64,000 nucleotides of DNA from Pectinophora gossypiella (GCF_024362695.1 NC_065408.1:3286001-3350000); one strand, 5' to 3'. Positions 38,225 to 49,442 are shown, counted from the first letter of the stretch. Program-made: numbers and translations. Notes: generated by a model from the sequence alone, not told the origin.

Positions 38225-38363
38225 GCGGGCTTAGCACCGTAAGCACGAGACTCTTTCTCGCCGCGACAGAGATCGTCTGTCTCTTTCTGTGCAACTGTAA
38301 TAGAATGACGGGTGACGTATGTTGAGGCGAGAAAGAGTCGCGCACTTACGGTGATAAGCCCGC
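38225..38363. mobile_element. MITE M7
   Basis: A 139-bp element: GCGGGCTTAGCACCGTAAGC at the left, and its inverted form ending CTTACGGTGATAAGCCCGC at the right, with GACTCTTTCTCGCC also paired. TSD not resolved. A possible diverged relative is near 60129. Confidence 0.75.
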
Positions 38364-38574
38364 AGGACTTGTGTTAAGTAAATGATAGGTTCGCCATCTA
38401 TTATATAAGACGAGGAGTCGGTGTTTATACTATACCTATACCTCTGCCTACTTCTTTGGGAACACAGACGTGATGCTATGTTATATTATGTGTTGCTTAT
38501 CATAATTAATAAAAAAATAACTACGCTTGACTTGGTTTGGAGAACTAAATAATGTCAGTAAGAATTGTATAACA

Positions 38575-38675
38575 TAACATAAATTCTTTATTAAACACTA
38601 AAACAGAGCGAAATAAAGAACACAATAGACGGCCTTATAACCACGAAGCAATCTTTTCCAGGTACTTACATAGTA
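38575..38675 (-). mobile_element. LINE 3' end, family G
   Basis: CATAACATAAATTCTTTATTA, GACGGCCTTATAACCACG and GCAATCTTTTCCAGG; a decayed member of family G. Confidence 0.55.
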
Positions 38676-38828
38676 AACGTGATTAAATAAGGTAAAAAAA
38701 CAATTAATATATATTATTTTTTGGATGGTCGATCCCTAGTCACACTACCAAGTTGTGGCGAGCAGGGTACTATGCTCAGTTAGGTACCTCAAAACAGCCT
38801 TTGGCAGCAGCACACGCTACATGAGCGA

Positions 38829-38932
38829 TGAGCGATGTCAGGAGCCTTTGACGGCTCAATAATAACCCTGACACCAGAGTTGATGAGGTCGTGAATCTGT
38901 CTGACAATTCACACAATAGAAGAAAACTTTTT
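38829..38932 (+). mobile_element. SINE-B 3' fragment
   Basis: GATGTCAGGAGCCTTTGACGG, AATAACCCTGACACCAGAG and CACACAATAGAAGAAAAC; head missing. Confidence 0.7.
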
Positions 38933-39484
38933 TTTTGTTTTGTTCTTCCAGGAAAGCTTTTTTTATGATTTCAAACTATTGTAATGTACTGTGCCTACTG
39001 TTAGACTCTATACTGTGGCAATGATTAGTGGCCAGCTTACTCTGCAGTGTGCGGGTCACAGTAGATCCTAATTTCTTACTAAATTAATTTGGGTGGATCA
39101 TCGGAAGGCGACGGCGGTTAATGCACATAATAAACTACTACTAATACTGCCTTTAGGTTACATGTCACTTTGTCATGGATCTTGCATAGTTTTTGTAAAG
39201 TTCCTCTAGTTATTAAATAACTTGTAATGTATACCTCCTGTAGGAGTCCGTTCTTAATTTAAGACTGAACACCCACTTAATATAGTTGATAAGGTAAGTT
39301 AATGAAAGATGCGAGTGCAATATAAGACGATAATTATTCAGTTATTTAGTTTACAAGATAGAATTGAGGTAGAGTATCGCTTACGTTGAGATTAGTTACT
39401 ACACTAAAGATTATTACTAAGTGAAATAGTCACGCAGCCTGAAAGTAGGTTGTGCGTGACGTAGGTAAACTCTGTGCGTTTCGA
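38933..39484. other. Unassigned stretch
   Basis: No recognised repeat or coding feature. Confidence 0.35.
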
Positions 39485-39608
39485 GACCGTACACCTACAT
39501 TGATTTAAAAGATGTGTTGCTGTTGCAGTTTCTTGTCATTTCTTCTCCTATAACACGTTGCGAAATGGCGTAGATTAAAAAACACTAAATTGACTTTCAA
39601 CAAGCTTA
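39485..39608 (+). mobile_element. CR1-like LINE 3' fragment, family 2
   Basis: GTGTTGCTGTTGCAGTTTC to TTTCAACAAGC, where a piggyBac-like MITE interrupts or truncates it. Confidence 0.7.
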
Positions 39609-39609
39609 A

Positions 39610-39708
39610 CACTTTCAAGGACAGAACGTCTATGGACGTTCCGATTCCAAGGTGTCATACTACCTATTATGAACCATCAATGACCCATGGTCTCTGTCCG
39701 TGAAAGGG
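39610..39708. mobile_element. piggyBac-like MITE, 99 bp
   Basis: Flanked by TTAA (39606-39609 and 39709-39712). Inverted ends CACTTTCAAGGACAGA and TCTGTCCGTGAAAGGG pair with two mismatches. TTAA targets are the mark of piggyBac transposases. No coding capacity. Confidence 0.8.
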
Positions 39709-39712
39709 TTAA

Positions 39713-40602
39713 ATACATATATTAAATTAAAAAATGTTAACATGCAGTTACAACAATACGACATTTCCTATATTTTTAAAAATATATATTGCGAAACTAT
39801 GCATCTCAATGCAGATTAATGACGTGATGTCCGTAGGTTTTTATATGTTGAAGAACTAAATAATAAAGCTTCTGTTAATAACTGTTCTGTACTATTTTTG
39901 CGCGTCGTTTATGTGACAGCTGTCAAAATAGTACATTATCTTGCTGTCTCTTTCGCGCTAGGCTGTACTCTATATTTCGGTCCAGTTGTCATACCAAGCT
40001 TAAGCGGAAATTGTATAGGCAGATAGTAGGTAAATTAAACACATTTGCAGACAAATGCGATGTCGACTACACCGCTACGCAATCCGCTACGCCACTCGTC
40101 TTCTACAGACGTTGCTACGCCCCGAGACGTAGGTGCTACGCGTCTACTGGGAACCAAAATTGTATCTTTTTGTTTTTGTTTTAACTAAGTATCTTTATTA
40201 TTGATTCCTATTGTTAGTCATTACTAAAGGTTATAATTATTTAGAAAAAAAACGCACTAAATTATTAACTCTTAAATGCTTTTTACATTCAATAATAATT
40301 ATCCTACAATATATAACGTACCTAAACGTCTATAATATCTCAGATACGGAGGAGATAACGCAGAGATTATCCACGGAGTAGGTAAGTCATCTCACTAATG
40401 TTCCTGCTAATGGTCCAACTTTGAAACGCCGACTAAATTAACTCCATTAATTATTAACTGGAACCATGATTGGCTCATTTTAGTAATAAACGCCGGAGAA
40501 CTATTCAAGTATTGTCAAAAATGATATTGATATTTGAAGTTTTCTTCCATTCTGGACTGGAGTTACATCCCAGACACTACAAAATACCTTGTTTTAAAAA
40601 GA
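39713..40602. other. Unassigned; GCTACGC-rich patch at 40060-40145
   Basis: Several GCTACGC/CTACAGACG/GACGTAGG words cluster at 40060-40145, a pattern seen in some degraded inverted-repeat elements. Nothing else recognised. Confidence 0.4.
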
Positions 40603-40670
40603 CACTACACATTGACGTCATCGTACACGCGCATCTGTGTGTGTGACGTCTGACATCATACGATTGAAAT
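40603..40670. repeat. Repeat E fragment (inverted), empty M1 site
   Basis: Reverse complement contains CAGATGCGCGTGTACGATGA then CGTCAATGTGTAG: the same junction where M1 copy c sits at 28503, here without the MITE. Confidence 0.78.
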
Positions 40671-40689
40671 AAACGGGGTTGAACTACCA

Positions 40690-40985
40690 ACAGCCTCTGT
40701 GGTCCAGTGGTTGAGCGTCGAGCTCATGATCCGGAGGTCCCGGGTTCGAATCCCAGTGGTAGCATATCTAAAAAATTACTTAGTGATCCCTAGTTTGGTT
40801 GGGACTTTACAGGCTGATCACCTGATTGTTTCGGAAGGCACGTTAAGCCGTAGGTCTCGGTTACTGATATTAGTAGTCGTTACAGGAGCCATGTCAGGGG
40901 CCTTTGGCGGTTCAATAGTAACCGTGACACCAAGGTTGATGGGGTTGGTATTCCACCTCACAACCCACACAATAGAAGAAGACTA
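40690..40985 (+). mobile_element. SINE-B, copy 2 (full)
   Basis: Head CCTCTGTGGTCCAGTGGTTG and B box GGGTTCGAATCCC; body TTAGTGATCCCTAGTTTGG, GGAAGGCACGTTAAGCCGT; end CACACAATAGAAGAAGAC. An 83-bp tRNA-like head is easy to see. The plus-strand frame through it is not a gene. Confidence 0.88.
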
Positions 40986-41220
40986 GGCAGGGCCCGCAGA
41001 ATACAAAAGTCGTGGCTCAGGACTCAGTGTCGTGACCGCGGCTTGTGCTGAGCGAGGTCTATTTATTCGCTAATGGTCGCGCCGTCAGTATGTTACATTT
41101 TCCCTTCGGCCGGCATCGCAACCACGTTTTGCAACCACTTGCAAAGGAAGGATTTTACTCTTTTGTTGGCAACTAGTTGTGAATGAAGATTTTTTCTATT
41201 CTTCTATGCTTCTATGCTGT
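40985..41220 (+). mobile_element. LINE/SINE 3' end, family K
   Basis: CGCGGCTTGTGCTGAGCGAGG and a TTTTTCTATTCTTCTATGC tail; it abuts the SINE-B end. Confidence 0.6.
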
Positions 41221-41284
41221 TCTGGGAGCATATAAAAAACATAGAACACGTTCAGCTGCTTCTCTTCCCGGGCATGTCGTAAAA

Positions 41285-41480
41285 ACCGACAGAGGGATTG
41301 TGTCCTCTAACATGATGGACTAATGTTATGGGCGATAGGCTGATCCCTTATCACCATAAGGTTCATCATATCCATCTTTGGACTTCGTATCAACAGTGGC
41401 TGCAAGTTGTCTTTGATTACTTGTGGCTCTGCCCACCCCATTAGGGATTACGGGCGTGAGTTTATGTATGTGTATGTATG
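41285..41480 (+). mobile_element. Short RTE-like retroelement, copy 2
   Basis: Nearly identical to 37678-37869, beginning ACCGACAGAGGGATTGTG and ending in a TATGTGTATGTATG tail. One clear difference is GGACTTCG for GGAATTCG. Confidence 0.78.
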
Positions 41481-41763
41481 TGTCTATTCTTGAAGTTTTA
41501 ATCATTTTTTAACTTAGTTTTTATTTTTCGTGTGGATTCTGTCTTGTGTAAATGTAATGTACCTGTCTGTATGCGTCAGTGGCGCACAAATATAATAAAT
41601 GTCTTTTTCTTTCTTACTAGGTGTTAATCTTGCTTTTGGTTTAATCAATAATAATATCCAAGTACTATATATATTAATGTACACAATTTATTAGTTTGTA
41701 TAATTAGTTTGTTATTAATTACAATAGGCTAGTCAAATCGGTTACTTTTTACGGTTAATGTTA

Positions 41764-42010
41764 AGGTTAGTGATTATTTAGAAGATATGAATGCATGGGA
41801 TTAACTGTCTGAGAACTGATATTAGGCATCCAAATTACTCAGTTGTATAACAATATTTTATGGTTTTTTTTTTAAAGTCTAGGGCCCTGTGCCGAGGTTT
41901 TTCTTGCAGCTTCTTTTCCCCGGCTATACAATGAGAAGCTGCAGTAGTTTTAGGCGGATGAGACTTTCGTTATGTAAACATTGACAATTCAAAGTGTAAC
42001 TATGTTACAC
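41764..42010 (+). mobile_element. CR1-like LINE 3' end, family 1
   Basis: AGGTTAGTGATTATTTAGAAG (end of the RT frame) to AACTATGTTACAC; the tail is missing. Confidence 0.83.
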
Positions 42011-42049
42011 TTATACAAAACTTGAACCTTATGTACGAACTTTACGATT

Positions 42050-42460
42050 GTCTCTCTCTCTTGGGTCGGTCGCTCATATCTGAGGATCGTGGTCAGCATC
42101 AGGTTTGCACCTGGAACTAGAACTTAAATGACGACGAGTCTTTCACTTGATCAGTCCATCTAGTTGGTGTACGACCACGCGATCTTTTGCCTTCAGTGTT
42201 CCCAACCACAATCAGTTTTTTTGTAAACTGTCGTCACCTCTGCGCATCGTGTGGCCGAAATAAGAAAGGATGTGTTGTTAGCATATAATGGACAGACGAG
42301 TTTTTATTTGGAGCTGGGTCATGATCGATGCATTAGTGCGCTTCGCAGTCCAAGGCATTCTTAGCATGCGCCTCCAGCACCACATCTCTAGTGCATCAAT
42401 CCTATGATTGTAGTCATACACAAATGTCGTTCCTATAGTGTGCCGCTCTGACTCATACGT
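42050..42460 (-). pseudogene. RTE-type RT C-terminal remnant
   Basis: The minus strand encodes RIDALEMWCWRRMLRMPWTA and KRTNASIMTQLQIKTRLSII, a stop (TGC TAA), then HILSYFGHTMRRGDDSLQK and a second stop. This is the same region as the better copy at 52805-53173 (DAFEMWCWRRLLRIPWTA). The endonuclease and RT core are absent. Clearly dead. Confidence 0.82.
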
Positions 42461-42949
42461 GGGAGCGAGATAGCACTCTTTCGATTAACACACTCAAAGG
42501 GACTCCGTTTATTGCTTTAGAAGACCAAGAATATTCATAACACAGATTCCATCAAATAGTTTGTCATAATTTTTGTTCCCTTCACTATACGGAAACTGAT
42601 GGGTATCCTCAAACAATGTCAATTTCGCAAACTATTCCGATATTGAAATTATTGACAAATTGTCAATATACTTACTTGTTGTATAAGCAATGAAATAACC
42701 AACAGAAAATGTATATTAAAAAATATTTCCTCTTTATTTGGACGTATCTGTTATTCATGTCAAAAAATGCACTAAAGTGTAAGTAGTAGTACTGTAATTA
42801 TCTTATTCTCATCTTTACTTTGGCAATTATATTATGATTTTTCACAAAAAAAAAATAGGTGAGTAAGTAATGTAATCTGCGGCGTATAAGTTAAACAGAA
42901 ATGGCGGTAACTATACCTAGTTCTCCAAAAGTGAATCATACCAATACGT
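42461..42949. other. Unassigned AT-rich stretch
   Basis: No recognised feature. Confidence 0.35.
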
Positions 42950-43125
42950 TTTTGTGCCGTTTTTTGCCTGTGGTACTACCAGTGGTACCACCGGCAAAAT
43001 TTTCTTCCCCTAGTGCTAATACTAAAAAGTTTTCATTAAAAAAATATTAGCAGCTATAAAACTCAGAATACTTTTTACTAACTACTACCACCAGTAATAC
43101 CACGGGAAAAACGGTTTGTGCTATG
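42950..43125. mobile_element. Imperfect inverted-repeat element
   Basis: TGTGCCGTTTTTTGCCTGTGG with TACTACCAGTGG on the left pairs imperfectly with CCACCAGTAATACCACGGG and AAAAACGGTTTGTGC on the right. A degraded MITE is the simplest reading; no second copy. Confidence 0.55.
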
Positions 43126-44120
43126 CATGCTTTTATCTTTTGCAAATTCATTCACTAAGTCAATACAAAAACTTGATTACTCAGCACACTCCAAATGTTC
43201 GGGGATCCCAACTATTTTTTACTCCAAGCATTTCGGAAGTCTGAAGATCAATCGGGCAAAAAGCGAAGGTTTCTAATGAATCAGACAATCAGGCTTCTTC
43301 GTTAGGCGTGCAAGGTTCAATAATTCCAACACAGAGATGAATCCAGTAGACGCGAATAACCAATATAGAATAGCGAACGCTTTTGTGTAATGTGGTGTGA
43401 TGGTTAACACGCTCACAGTTTCCCTAACAGACAGGCACTCGCTTCCGTAAAAAACCGGACCTGTCAAATCCACAGGTTAAGTAAGCGGACCCTGTGAAAA
43501 CTGGATGACGGAGACGACGGACTGGATGATGGTGGAGATAATGGCACTAAGCACGGCTGAGTTGTCGAACTTTAACCTCATACCCAGACCCGAGGCAGTT
43601 CAACCGTTATTGGTGGATCATATTGGGAAAAAATACTCGCAAGTTCAACGATCATACGCAGTGATTTAGTGAAACGAACTAATGAGAAGCAATAGAGGGC
43701 GTTTACATGTAGTTTCTTTTCTTGCCGGTACCAGACTTGCACCAAAATTCAAAATTCAAAATTGGCTTACATAGTCGGTGCTTTTTGAACGTTACGTTAC
43801 GTTAAAGTCGTAAGACCGAATGTCATTTTAAGATCCAAACCCCATTGTTTAACTATTGTGTCTGGAAATCTCGGCCTTACGAGGTTATAGTGTTGTTTCT
43901 TTTCTCCCAGGCCAGCAAAGAAATAAATCTCCCTGACACTGGGTCCGCGCCTGTTCCAACAGTCCCTTGATTTTCCCTTTGATTGCCACAAAAAGACCAC
44001 AGTAATGAATTGAAGGGACTGTAACTGTCGTCAGTTTGGTTTTTCCAACTCTAATTTATCAGGAAACCAGCGCATTACAATGGGCATTAAATTGTTTTAA
44101 GTTTACGCGGTTATTATCAT
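43126..44120. other. Unassigned; SINE-H-like trace at 43400-43480
   Basis: GATGGTTAACACGCTCACAG and CGGACCTGTCAAATCCACAG recall the 3' region linked to SINE-H (also near 24745, 45095 and 48800). No coding feature; the short minus frames here have no motif. Confidence 0.4.
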
Positions 44121-44265
44121 AATTAAAACACATAATAACGGGTTCTTACCGCGTTTAAAGTAGAGATATGAGACTCCCGATATTTTGACACTGTTGCAAG
44201 TGCCATGATCACGGGATGACTCATCCCATAAACGCGGTAAGAACCCGTTATTATGTGTTTTAATT
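44121..44265. mobile_element. MITE family M5 (full)
   Basis: Perfect 37-bp inverted repeats: AATTAAAACACATAATAACG and onward at 44121-44157, reversed at 44229-44265. The interior has GATATGAGACTCCCGATA and GATCACGGGATGA. Partial copies are at 3737 and 62155. Confidence 0.9.
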
Positions 44266-44439
44266 AATCGGTATTAAGTTACGGTTCGGTGCTCATTGAA
44301 TGTCACATTTTTCGAAAGACAAAAGACAAATAAATGTCTGATTCTGATTCTGAGAACACACGGTGAATTTAATAAACAAATCCGGTGTCTTGAAGGATTA
44401 TTATTTTCTCGATAAAATAATTACGAAATTACGTATGGA

Positions 44440-44711
44440 CGAAAGGGATGGGGACAGGCATACAATTTATGGAACTCGCGTTAATTTTATGCAAAAATTT
44501 ACATTGGCCAATAGGCCGACAGTAAGTTGATACACGCGTCAAACGGGTTGCATGTCAACGAGATGCCTATTTGATTCGCCCGGGTCACTCATTGATTCAT
44601 TTTAAACATAACATCTGTCAATTATCTGTCCCTTTCCTTTTCGGCGGATAAGAAAATGACAGGTATAACTTAAAATTAAATTAGGAGGTGTCTGCAGGAG
44701 TCGGGGCCAAT
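44440..44711. mobile_element. MITE family M9, copy 1
   Basis: The right arm CCTTTTCGGCGGATAAGAAA to GACTCCTGCAGACACCTCC (reverse) ends GGGGCCAAT at 44711; the left end is eroded. The full copy is at 61022-61318. Confidence 0.7.
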
Positions 44712-45002
44712 ATATAGATTAAATAAAGCCACGCTGAAACAAAAGGGACCTCACCTTATCGCTATTTCCAATTTCAAAAGGCAAAAAACAAAGAACAGAA
44801 AGAACGGGCCCTAGTGAAAAAAATCGCCTTTCTAACGAAGATTTAGTTTAATTGCATTTGTAAATTAACTAATGAAAGAGCAGAGACGTGACGCGCTTGC
44901 TGATTCCAACGTACCTAAGTGGTCTGCGGGTACTTTAACTTGATCTTAAGGTGGGTTGCCAATGTTGCCGTCTGCAATGCTATTGCGATGGTACATCATC
45001 AT
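44712..45002. other. Unassigned stretch
   Basis: No recognised feature. Confidence 0.35.
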
Positions 45003-45084
45003 CACAGGATACAAATATACTTTATAGCACACAACATACAAAACAAGTTTTACACAAAACATACACGAACGATCAGGATCCGCT
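45003..45084 (-). mobile_element. LINE 3' end, family T
   Basis: ACAAATATACTTTATAGCAC and AACAAGTTTTACACAAAAC; same block as at 32870. Confidence 0.58.
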
Positions 45085-45640
45085 TACCTAACCTGAAGAT
45101 TTGACAGATCCGGTTTTTTCACAGAAGCGACTGACCTTCCAACCCGCGAAGGGAAATCCAGCCCAATACAGGTTAGGTCACACCTCCGAAACGCATTTCT
45201 CGGGAATGTAGGTTTCGTCACGATGTTTTGATAATAATTTATGAACCAAACATGGGTTCGGAAACAAACTCGAAATCATTGGTTTGGCTTAGGTTACCTT
45301 GCTGGGATTCTTTTTTTTTGACGTGACTTATTGTAGATTTGCCGCAGATGGCATTAACTACTTGGCCGGACAAATGGGGAGCGCTGAAGGCTCTCACCCA
45401 GTACAACGTTTAAGACAACAGGCCTACCCGCCCAGTTGGGCGCGAACCTCGGCTCAGGGCGTCGTCTGAGAGGAAAAATATTTGAAAGAATTAATCGAAC
45501 CTAGTGGGTCGATAGCGATAAGCGCTGAATGAGGGAAATCGTCGACCACACCGGCGGGGTCGGTATCGGGGCCCTTGCTGGGATTCGAAACAGCGACCTC
45601 AAAGTAAGAGTCAAGCGTTCTTCCAACTTATATTAATTAC
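45085..45640 (-). mobile_element. SINE-H, split by LINE family F
   Basis: 45085-45310 (GATTTGACAGATCCGG, CGAAACGCATTTCTCGGG, GAACCAAACATGGGTTCGG) and 45573-45640 (GGGATTCGAAACAGCGACCTC, GAGTCAAGCGTTCTTCC) are the body and the tRNA-like head of one SINE on the minus strand. Confidence 0.78.
45311..45572 (-). mobile_element. LINE family F, 5'-truncated, inside SINE-H
   Basis: 262 bp with poly(A) on the minus strand (the T run at 45311-45319) and a perfect 14-bp duplication CCTTGCTGGGATTC (45297-45310 and 45573-45586). The same element end occurs at 53742. Confidence 0.9.
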
Positions 45641-45687
45641 AGTATCCTGCGATGGTACGAGTCAAATTTCTTCGAGAGATGATGAGG

Positions 45688-45976
45688 TACAGGCACGCCC
45701 CCCTCAATCAACCGGAGGGGGTAGGGAGCATACTCCACCACGCTGCTCTACTGCGGGTTAGTGGATGTGTTTTTTACGGCTAACAGCTGGGACCAACGGA
45801 ATAATGTGCCTTTCGAAGCACGGAATCATCTTACTTTTTCGGACAATCAGGTAAATCAAGCTTGCAATGTCTTTACAAAAGACAGTCTCATAAAATTAAT
45901 TCGACAAAGTCGCCATCGGGAATCGAACTCGGACCTCCAGATTGTGAAGCCGGACCACTAGACCACAGAAGCTGTT
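45688..45976 (-). mobile_element. SINE-A, decayed copy
   Basis: CAATCAACCGGAGGGGGTAGG, AAGCACGGAATCATCTTACT and ATCGGGAATCGAACTCGGACC (B box in reverse). Several indels. Confidence 0.8.
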
Positions 45977-47195
45977 AGCACAGGAAATGGAACATAATTA
46001 TTATTTTATCACCATTTTAGGCATCAAAGCACCCCAAAAACCTTCCGATCCACACGGAGTTCTCACTAGAGAGTTGCCACGGAAGTATAGCTGGTGGGAC
46101 CGAAATATCCACAAAACTAGACCATTGCTGTTACGGGCGCTCTTCATCGCCAGCTGTCAATGCAGCTGCACCTTTACGGTATGTTTCTGAGTAAATGTCT
46201 GCACTGGCCAGGGGATAGAGCTTACAACGACGTAAGAAGAAACCCGAAGGTAATTAGAACTAATTGTATTTGCACTTATGGAAGGTGCGAATGAGGATTC
46301 AAATTGAAGGAATTACATTATACAATACAAGCATTTTCAAAAACTATTTGTCTGAAACGTTGCTCTTAGTTAGTAGTGTAGTTGTGCTCTTAATGCTATC
46401 TATTGTAATTCTTCGAAATGCTTTAATTTTCGTAGTAAGTTGACTAAAGAATTATTGTTCCCATTTAGGGTGATCCGTTTCACGGGAATTCCGGGAAATA
46501 CTTGATTTAAATATATTTACGATTAACTACCTACTACCTACTTCTTTTTTTATTAAAATTCAAAGTTAATATAATTTGATTTTTATTAATTTATTTACTT
46601 TTCGGAAAACCAACAGCTACTTTAAACATTATAGTACATATAAAAATATATAGAATACAGCAGAGCCAATTATAGGTTTCCACAAATAGAACTAGATTTA
46701 AGTTTATTATATTTTAGTATTTTTGGGGTACAGCTGAAAATCAGCGTTGTGGCACTCCCTCAATGTCGTTTTAGAGATAAGATCTAAAATTATTTTATTC
46801 ACTTCTCTATTCTGTGTACCTACCTACTTATTTCTAAAATAAGTAATTGATTTTCTTTCTTTCTTTAAACTAAATAGTAAACTTCTAAAAACCCCTGCCT
46901 ACCCCTTTTCAGATACAGGCGTCATGCTATGTTATGTTATCATATATCGGTTAATTTCCACTCACATACAGTTGTATCCACAAACATTACATAAGAGTAG
47001 CGCAGGCGCCGCTCGACGTGAGTCGGTCAGCGACAGTAATTGGTTTTATGTAAATAGAGGACCAGCCGTGATCCGCGCCGCCGCTACACAAGCGGAGAGC
47101 GGCAATTATAAAAAATAAAATATAAATAAATAAAATTAATTTATTTCAGGTAAGTATGTAACCCATACTTACATTACCAATTGAAAAATTACAAA
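45977..47195. other. Unassigned stretch
   Basis: AT-rich, with short chance frames (45987-46190, 46924-47118). Near 46895-46940 there is a trace CTACCCCTTTTCAGATACAGG followed by TTATGTTATG, an RTE-like 3' tail. No gene called. Confidence 0.4.
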
Positions 47196-47261
47196 ATTCA
47201 ATTTTAAAATTATTTTATTTAAATGTTAATACATTTAAATAAAATAATTTTAAAATTGAAT
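47196..47261. repeat. Perfect AT-rich palindrome, 31-bp arms
   Basis: Left arm 47196-47226 (ATTCAATTTTAAAATTATTT and onward) and right arm 47231-47261 are exact reverse complements with a TAAT loop. Extremely AT-rich surroundings to 47330. Confidence 0.9.
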
Positions 47262-48006
47262 TGAATAAATTATTAATTTATATTATTATTTATTTATTAA
47301 ATTAAATAATAATATTAATATACTTACTACAATTTGTCGCATAATCAGAAACATACGTAACTTCGTCACGTCCAACTAGGCGTTTAAGTACTTTAAATCT
47401 GACCTGGTTCAAACGAACCCATTACACTAGCGGCATTGCCCCGTTGCACAGCCACTGACAGGCGTTGGACCAGGTAAGACGCAGACCTAGGGCCATTTCT
47501 AGGGTCAGGGTAATTTTTTAAATTAAAATTCTAAAATCAATAAAATAGTAACACATACATACATAAACTCACGCCTATTTCCCACCGGGGTAAGCAGAGA
47601 CTATAGAATTCCATTTGCAAAAAAAAAGAAAAGTAGTTGCTTTGCATAAAATAGTAAAATTAAGTCAAATTAGAAAATAGGAAAATATTTTAATATTTTT
47701 AGAACATTTTTGAATTGCTATAAAGATTTTCCTACACCTCATTTCTAGAAGTAAGAAGTACCTAGATAAAAGTTGTTTATTGGTCTTTTTAAACCCCATA
47801 TAAACAATATAGCTAGCGATACACGGGCGAATGTGGAATTGGCAAGGAACGGATGACTTTCAGGCATTTCTCAAGTAAGTATGGGAACTACGCACAACAA
47901 CAACTTTTTAATTTATTTCGCACTTGAATGTATCGAAATAAATCGCATATTCGAGTTCGGATTTTACATAATTGACCGGTTGATTCAAATTACAATACCT
48001 ATGACC
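47262..48006. other. Unassigned, with an RTE-like tail (minus) at 47556-47620
   Basis: ACATACATACATAAACTCACG and CACCGGGGTAAGCAGAGAC are the reverse of the RTE-like end at 29460-29520. Nothing else recognised. Confidence 0.45.
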
Positions 48007-48179
48007 AGGGGGGATTACCCCCCGGGCCATTAGGCCACATCGGAGCAATTCATCTAAGAGAGCAATATTGCTATTTGACATTTGTTTGCATTGCGCACTT
48101 ACTTTTAAATGCGCGAATGTCAAATTGCAATATTGGTTTTTTAGATGAATAACTTCAATGTGGCCTTTTTAACGCCCCA
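48007..48179. mobile_element. MITE family M8 (intact)
   Basis: About 173 bp. Left arm with TTAGGCCACATCGGAGCAATT and AGCAATATTGCTATTTGAC; right arm inverted, ending GGCCTTTTTAACGCCCC. This is the uninterrupted form of 983-1532; a one-armed piece lies at 58435-58485. Confidence 0.82.
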
Positions 48180-48699
48180 GATCTTGCACTATAAATTAAT
48201 ATTGGTAGGTATATGCCTCCAATACCGCCAACTTTAAGACACCATTATGGCCCAACCGAGCCTTCAATTCCGCAAGTAATATTTGAATTAAGCTGGAGAC
48301 GATTGCGACGCCCCGAGGGTGTCGCCAAAATAGGGTAGATGTCCCTAAAATAGGCTCTGGCCTCAACACAGCCTGTCTTGTTCGGGGTAATTGATTTATG
48401 TACTACCACCGGCGGCTTAATAGATTTGTTGCTTATAACAATCCGAGATGAATTCCAGATTGGTAATTAAGATTTAGATTTGAGCGGCTTAGCGGTCGGG
48501 GAATAAATTACGTGTGGGAAATGTGTGGGAAATATAATGAATGGAGTTGTTGTGTTTATTGTTCAGCTTAGTTCAGTTTAGCTGTCATTGTTCTTTCAAC
48601 GGCACTTGTGCTACAGGAACACATATAATAATGACAATGGTCGTACTAATAAGCGACCCATTGCCATAACATAAAAAAAATACAAATAATACTGCGTAT
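48180..48699. other. Unassigned stretch
   Basis: No recognised repeat or coding feature. Confidence 0.35.
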
Positions 48700-48770
48700 A
48701 GAAAGGTAACTCTCCGCCCGCACCAGTTAGTATCAAGCGTCGACATTACCCCTCCTGGGTCTTACTTAAG
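48700..48770. repeat. Repeat E fragment
   Basis: GTATAGAAAGGTAACTCTCCGC to CTCCTGGGTCTTACTT, a diverged part of repeat E. Confidence 0.55.
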
Positions 48771-48774
48771 TGCT

Positions 48775-49005
48775 AAATGGCCAAAATCGGAATAAGATTT
48801 GACAGGTCCGGATTTTTACAAAAGCTACTGCCAATCTGACCTCCCAATTCCAACCCGCGAAGCAGAAACAAGCGGAAACGCATTTCCCGGGAATGTGGGT
48901 TGGGTGGATTAATTCGAAAACCATTGGTTAAGGCCCGTACTGGGACCCGAAGCTGCGACCTCGAAGTGAGAGTCAAGCGTACTTGTAACTGGGCTACCGT
49001 ATCAG
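48775..49005 (-). mobile_element. SINE-H, longer copy
   Basis: TTTGACAGGTCCGGATTTTT, CCAATTCCAACCCGCGAAGC, GAAACGCATTTCCCGGGAATG and the tRNA-like head (GACCTCGAAGTGAGAGTCAAG, AACTGGGCTACC in reverse). Confidence 0.73.
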
Positions 49006-49120
49006 GGATCCAAATTGTATTTTATTTTTCAAAATATTATTATTATGTTTTGAGGTACAAATGATGACCTTTGTTATTACACCCAGGCACATTTACATCT
49101 TCCACCCATTATTCATCATC

Positions 49121-49442
49121 AACAGCCTATATACGTCCCAATGCTGGGCACAGGCCTCCCCTCAATCAACCGGAGGGGGTATGGAGCATACTCCACCACG
49201 CTGCTCCGCTGCGGGTTGGTGGAGGTGTTTTTACGGCTAATAGCCGGGACCAACGGCTTAACGTGCCCTCCGAAGCACGGAATCATCTTAGTTTTTCGGA
49301 CAATCAGGTGATTCAAGCCTGAAAAGTCCTTACCAAACAAAGGACAGTCTCACAAAGTGATTTCGACAATGTCCCCATCGGGAATCGAACCCGGACCTCC
49401 AGATCGTGAGCCTAACGCTCTAACCACTAGACCACGGAGGCC
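49121..49442 (-). mobile_element. SINE-A, full copy (minus)
   Basis: 322 bp: the tRNA-like head on the minus strand ends at 49442 (GGTCTAGTGGTTAGAGCGTT), the B box is GGTTCGATTCCCG, and the 3' block GGCCTGTGCCCAGCATTGGG lies at 49137-49157. The tail has lost its TATG repeats. Confidence 0.9.
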
